Made by a program: the position numbers and the translations under genes. Positions 6,357-10,016 of a stretch of DNA of 10,016 nucleotides are shown piece after piece. The notes beneath the pieces were generated by a model. The model made no database searches. It was not told the origin of the DNA and saw nothing but the letters and a program-made list of their open reading frames with translations. How positions within the stretch are numbered: position 1 is the first letter of the stretch; each line of letters begins with the position of its first letter. The stretch is taken from NCBI GenBank assembly GCA_022563625.1, contig JADFNA010000032.1, forward strand, positions 1 through 10,016, written 5' to 3'. This stretch comes from Candidatus Zixiibacteriota bacterium. GTDB taxonomy: Bacteria > Zixibacteria > MSB-5A5 > GN15 > JACZUZ01.

Positions 6357-7283
6357 ATGCGATCCATTAAGCTATTGAGGTCTATACACTTCGTTCTGGT
6401 AGCCGCAGTCTGCCCGTTTCTGCTTCTGGCCATCATTGGCTGTGACGATTCGCCCACGCGCTCGGTGATTGTCAGGCCGGATTGCTGGAAGCCGCTGGTG
6501 AATGAGGACGAAGTCGCCGGGTTCGCCGAGGGAGCCCCGGCCTGGTCGCATGACGGCCTGAAAGTGGCTTATGCCAGCGAATATGACACCTGTAACGACT
6601 TTAATCCGATTATTATCATAACTGACAGGTTCGGCCTGACAAAGAGAGCGATCAATATAGTCGGCGCACACATGCGCTGGCTGCCGGGTGATACTGAACT
6701 GGTTATCAGCGCCGGGAGGTTTGGCGGTCCATTGGTGATCTATAATCTCAACACAGATGAGATCACGCCTCTTGGAATTTCCACCCGTTTCCCGCCGTTT
6801 GACGTTTCAGCGGATGGAAAGCGAATTTACTTCGAAGGCGACCGCCCTGGACAATTTCCAAGTTTTGCTATTTTTGAGTATGATATAGTCACAAATACGG
6901 TGACCGAACTGGTTATTGGAGGCTATCCGGAAGTATCGCCCGATGGCACGATGCTAGCGTTCACCAACGGCGAACTTATCGTACATAATATCGAGTCGGG
7001 CATCAATCAAACAATCATTGCCGGAGGTGGATTTTCATCATGGTTACCAAGCGGAGACGAATTGGTTTACGAGAAGGGCGGTAAAATTTGGATCACTGAT
7101 CTCAATGGCAACACTCAGTTCTTGATCGGCCAGCCTGGGGCAAAAGGCGCTGGAGGTCCAATTGATGTATCTCCCGACGGAAGGACAATTCTGTTTCTAA
7201 ATTATACTGAGGCCGATGATTTTTACCACATCTGGCGCATGAATATTGACGGTTCACAGGCCCGGAGACTCCTGGCCTTCTGA
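6357..7283 (+). CDS. TolB-like beta-propeller lipoprotein
   Basis: The product is 308 residues from ATG 6357. GGGAG at 6342-6346 lies ten bases before this ATG but only one base before an alternative GTG at 6348, so the ATG is preferred. A signal peptide (RSIKLLR, then hydrophobic 12-27) ends in lipobox IIGC with Cys29. After it come PD40/WD40-like propeller blades marked by repeated 'W/VSpDGkxixF' strands: PAWSHDGLKVAYAS, FDVSADGKRIYFEG, PEVSPDGTMLAFTNG, SSWLPSGDELVYEKG and IDVSPDGRTILFLN. These alternate with IYNLNTDEIT-type and IWRMNIDGSQARRL-type strands. This matches the C-terminal propeller of TolB, but the TolB N-terminal domain and the tol-pal neighbours are absent. It is more likely a membrane-anchored binding protein than TolB itself. 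The ligand is unknown. The next gene starts 131 bases later with no visible terminator between. Confidence 0.88.
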   Translation: MRSIKLLRSIHFVLVAAVCPFLLLAIIGCDDSPTRSVIVRPDCWKPLVNEDEVAGFAEGAPAWSHDGLKVAYASEYDTCNDFNPIIIITDRFGLTKRAINIVGAHMRWLPGDTELVISAGRFGGPLVIYNLNTDEITPLGISTRFPPFDVSADGKRIYFEGDRPGQFPSFAIFEYDIVTNTVTELVIGGYPEVSPDGTMLAFTNGELIVHNIESGINQTIIAGGGFSSWLPSGDELVYEKGGKIWITDLNGNTQFLIGQPGAKGAGGPIDVSPDGRTILFLNYTEADDFYHIWRMNIDGSQARRLLAF

Positions 7284-7404
7284 CTGGCGTTACGAGACAG
7301 GCCTAACGGCTAATCTTGCCATTAACCATGAAACAGAGGTGGAAAGCACAAAGTACCAGTTAAATGAAACTCGTATGAATTCTCAAGCACAGCATCATCT
7401 CATC

Positions 7405-7410
7405 GGAGGG
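7405..7410 (+). promoter_or_regulatory. Shine-Dalgarno GGAGGG for the subtilase gene
   Basis: GGAGGG lies four bases before ATG 7415 and seven before ATG 7418. Both ATGs are consecutive codons in the same frame, so the choice changes the protein by one residue; 7418 has the more usual spacing. Confidence 0.8.
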
Positions 7411-7414
7411 AACA

Positions 7415-10016
7415 ATGATGTACTGCACAACAGTAACTAGAACTCTCATATCCTCTCTCATTTTCCTGGCGCTAATCTACGCCACTACGCCAGGCGCCTT
7501 ATACTCTTCGGTTGTCTCCAGCCAGGCCAATGTCTGGGACCGTACAGAGGCCTATAGTTTTGGGGCGCTGGATGTTATACCTATAGATACTCAGTACATA
7601 CGCCCGGACATTTGGGGACTGCTTGACAGTTTGGGAGCTGATTCCGTGACAAAGATATTTCCCGGTTATAATCTGGCTGACTCGCTTTTTACGCGAGCAG
7701 ATGGAAAAGTAGTCAAGCTGGCGGACCTTTCGAAGTATTACCGCATTTATTTTACAGGAGTTGTCGACTGGGAAGATGTGCAAAGCACATACAACGCCAT
7801 TGACACACCTTCTGTAGTATCCGCAGAGCAGACACATCAGGCCGACGTTGTGCCTAATGACCCGCTGTTTAGCGGTTCCGGACAGGACTTTCTAAAGTCC
7901 GACAGCCTGGCTTTCGCCAACACCAACGCTGTGGACGCCTGGGAGATAACAAAAGGACTGGCCAGCCAGGTGATCGGCATTGGCGATCAAGGAGTCCAGG
8001 GAGACCAGCCTGATCTCAGTGGAAAAGTACTGGCTGGAGTGGACATGTCAGATCCCGCAGGGCAGTGGGATGTTGACGATCATCTCGGCAGCCACGGGAC
8101 TAACATGGCTGGCGTGATGCTGGCCAAGACAGACAATGACACCGGCATCGCCGGACTCAATTGGAACGCCACCGTGTATTCAATCAAGAGAGGACCCTCG
8201 CGGCCGCCTGAAAGTTTCTTTCACGCAGATTCTGTGGGGTTGAAGTATCTTAACTGGAGTTATGGTGACTCGGTATCATTCCCGATCGTTTTTCAACATG
8301 ATCAGTTCGGGACTCCGCTGGGCGCCGCAGCATACAACGCCTGGATAAAGGGCATGTCGATTGTAGCGTCGAAAGGGAATGACGGCATCGATAAGCTCCA
8401 GATTCCCAGTGATATGTCAACAGTTATCGGAGTGGGAGCCACATTATCTAGCGGCGCCAAACGAAGCGACTCTAATTTTGGCAATGATGTTCGGGTGGTG
8501 GCGCACGGCACAGGCTTGCTGACCACGAAAAAGGATGGTTCGTACGGCATTGTCAGCGGGACCTCAATAGCTACGGCTCTGGTAACAGCTACGCTCTCGC
8601 TAATCAGGGCCACCGACACAAATCTAAGCGCTGATGAGGCAGAAGAGATACTTTACAAGACGGCCAATGATGTGGAGCCGAGTGGTTATGATGACTTTAC
8701 CGGGTTTGGGACCGTCAACACCGGCGCGGCTGTGACATATGCCAAGCGGCATACTTTTATCCGTATGAACGGGACCTGGGATGATACGGTGCGTCTGCAG
8801 GACAACGTGACTCTACAATTTTTTGACAACTATCTCGGTGGTTTACCCACTAAATTACATCCAACGAGACAGTTCTCGGCGAGGAGAACATTTGATTTCA
8901 GCCAGTACAATTTTGGGCACGTGCCGGATATACTAATTCGTCGTCGAAGCACAACCGGCTGGGAATTGGTGAGTGATTCCATTCGAGAGATCGCCTGGGC
9001 GGCAGTGGTTCCAGGCACTCAGACGAGTGGCCAGGTTACAGTCGAAACGGGCGCTTATCTCGCAAGTGGCACCTACTGGCCATGTATTTCAAGTCCTCCT
9101 TGCCCGTTTCCAGGAGGCCAGTTCAATTCCGAAATTGACATTGCGATTACCATCGCCGCCTGTTCCAACCCCGGCGACGCAAACAATGACTGCCACCCAA
9201 TACCAACCATCGCCGATGTCAATTATATCGTCGCCTGGATTTTTACTGGCGGCCCGTTTCCGCCAATTATGAATGACGCGGACGCCAATGGCGACTGTAA
9301 AGTGAATATCGCCGATGTGACATATCTCATCGCGCGCATTTTTAGTGGCGGCCCGGCGCCTCTGGACAATGACTGTGTGCCCGGCAGCCTGAAACTGACC
9401 CCCGGCGCGGCCGGTGATCCGTCGTTTGCCGTGACCGATGATGTTTCTCTGGATGTTGTTACCGGCGAGAACGGAAAGCGCACGACAGTTATCGCAACTA
9501 ATCGCAACATACACGGACTTGCGCTGTTCCTCAGAGCGCTCAATGGCTCAAAGCTGGAAGTGACCAACCTGACAGGCGTTGACATGTACTGGTCACAGCA
9601 GGGCGCTGACGTGCGGATAGGGTTGATTGATGTCACTGGAAAAACTTATCTGTCTCCTAAAGATACGGCGCTGTTGGAAATCACGGGTGATTTTGAGTTT
9701 GTGACTGTTCAGGGTACGGAGATTCTGGCTGATGGGACGACGGTAATGTTCGGCCCGGAATTCGTGCGCGGGAAATTTATCGGCGAATCAATTCTGCCGC
9801 GGGAGATTTCATTTGACGCAATTTATCCGAATCCGTTCAACCCGGTCACCAACCTGGCGTTTTCACTTCCCAAAGACGCCGAAGTGACGATTGAGATTTA
9901 CAACATTCTCGGCCAGAGTGTACTTACGCTGACGAGCCAGAAATATACGGCCGGAAAACACACAGTCCAGTGGAACAGCCAAAATGACGCAGGCCAGACA
10001 GTTGCCAGCGGGGTTT
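7415..10016 (+). CDS. Secreted S8 subtilase with dockerin and C-terminal sorting domain (3' truncated)
   Basis: The frame stays open to the right edge (867 codons shown), so no stop codon is seen. In order: signal peptide about 1-30; a propeptide-like region about 35-150 ending 'VVPNDPLF'; and an S8 peptidase domain about 165-445. The catalytic triad is Asp191 (IGDQGVQ), His227 (SHGTNMAG) and Ser384 (SGTSIATA), with oxyanion Asn322 (SKGNDG). His-to-Ser spacing (157) equals that of subtilisin. Residues about 450-580 are an unassigned beta-rich linker. A two-repeat dockerin follows at about 586-657 (GDANNDC..IADVNYIVAWIFTGGP and DANGDCKVNIADVTYLIARIFSGGP). A second unassigned beta region spans 660-795, then a sorting module starts YPNPFNPVT (804) and IYNILGQSV. 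It is predicted to be exported, self-processed and surface-bound or released. Perhaps 15-20 residues are missing at the end, judged from the other sorting module in this window. Substrate unknown. Confidence 0.94.
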   Translation, partial: MMYCTTVTRTLISSLIFLALIYATTPGALYSSVVSSQANVWDRTEAYSFGALDVIPIDTQYIRPDIWGLLDSLGADSVTKIFPGYNLADSLFTRADGKVVKLADLSKYYRIYFTGVVDWEDVQSTYNAIDTPSVVSAEQTHQADVVPNDPLFSGSGQDFLKSDSLAFANTNAVDAWEITKGLASQVIGIGDQGVQGDQPDLSGKVLAGVDMSDPAGQWDVDDHLGSHGTNMAGVMLAKTDNDTGIAGLNWNATVYSIKRGPSRPPESFFHADSVGLKYLNWSYGDSVSFPIVFQHDQFGTPLGAAAYNAWIKGMSIVASKGNDGIDKLQIPSDMSTVIGVGATLSSGAKRSDSNFGNDVRVVAHGTGLLTTKKDGSYGIVSGTSIATALVTATLSLIRATDTNLSADEAEEILYKTANDVEPSGYDDFTGFGTVNTGAAVTYAKRHTFIRMNGTWDDTVRLQDNVTLQFFDNYLGGLPTKLHPTRQFSARRTFDFSQYNFGHVPDILIRRRSTTGWELVSDSIREIAWAAVVPGTQTSGQVTVETGAYLASGTYWPCISSPPCPFPGGQFNSEIDIAITIAACSNPGDANNDCHPIPTIADVNYIVAWIFTGGPFPPIMNDADANGDCKVNIADVTYLIARIFSGGPAPLDNDCVPGSLKLTPGAAGDPSFAVTDDVSLDVVTGENGKRTTVIATNRNIHGLALFLRALNGSKLEVTNLTGVDMYWSQQGADVRIGLIDVTGKTYLSPKDTALLEITGDFEFVTVQGTEILADGTTVMFGPEFVRGKFIGESILPREISFDAIYPNPFNPVTNLAFSLPKDAEVTIEIYNILGQSVLTLTSQKYTAGKHTVQWNSQNDAGQTVASGV

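Noticed and set aside
6357..7283. Calling the propeller lipoprotein tolB
   Set aside because: It lacks the TolB N-terminal domain, has a lipobox, and has no tol-pal neighbours; only the propeller is shared.
7246..7440. Small plus-strand open frame bridging the propeller and subtilase genes
   Set aside because: It overlaps the end of one gene and the start of the next in another frame, with no ribosome binding site or recognisable sequence.
9089..9636. Two minus-strand open frames opposite the dockerin region
   Set aside because: The plus frame encodes clear dockerin calcium loops in a continuous 867-codon reading frame.

Overview
The window looks like part of a chromosome from an uncultured, diderm, secretion-rich bacterium. 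Two secreted proteins end in a 'PNPFNP...IYNILGQ' C-terminal module of the type IX secretion/FlgD-like sorting type. One of these also carries a dockerin with the 'IFxGGP' spacing. Three further proteins have lipoprotein or lipoprotein-like signals, and a futalosine-pathway-type UbiD decarboxylase lies at the left edge. This mix is familiar to me from candidate phyla of the Fibrobacteres-Chlorobi-Bacteroidetes neighbourhood, especially Zixibacteria-like genomes. That placement is inference; no rRNA or other phylogenetic marker is present.

Layout. 1-1464 (+) is the C-terminal three quarters or so of a UbiD-family menaquinone biosynthesis decarboxylase, cut by the left edge. 1504-2400 (+) is an Mrr-like PD-(D/E)xK nuclease with an unassigned N-terminal half. 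2491-2793 (+) is a 100-residue dimeric alpha/beta-barrel-like protein. These last two look more AT-rich by eye than their surroundings. A dispersed-type inverted repeat (2826-2921) fills the gap before two minus-strand genes. 3007-3774 (-) is an exported protein made of two duplicated beta domains. 3970-5070 (-) is a lipoprotein with a C-terminal Gly/aromatic repeat array, preceded by a strong ribosome binding site and followed by a hairpin terminator.

The right half is on the plus strand. 5283-6212 is a Reeler/choice-of-anchor-V-like secreted protein with a sorting tag. 6357-7283 is a TolB-like beta-propeller lipoprotein behind a perfect consensus sigma-70 promoter (TTGACA-N17-TATAAT). 7415 to the right edge is a very large open frame encoding a secreted S8 subtilase followed by a linker, a dockerin, a further beta-rich region and a sorting tag; its end lies beyond the window.

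Apart from the decarboxylase (menaquinone/respiration) and the nuclease (possible defence), the genes encode cell-envelope or exported proteins. They look like a surface/secretome neighbourhood, not one pathway. Two TTGACA/TGTCAA dyads overlap the proposed -35 elements of two lipoprotein genes and may be related control sites. I found no tRNA, rRNA, CRISPR array or transposase, and every intergenic gap is below about 215 bases. No complete new multi-gene system is evident; the most unusual items are the subtilase-dockerin-sorting protein, the duplicated-domain exported protein, and the nuclease with an unknown N-terminal half.
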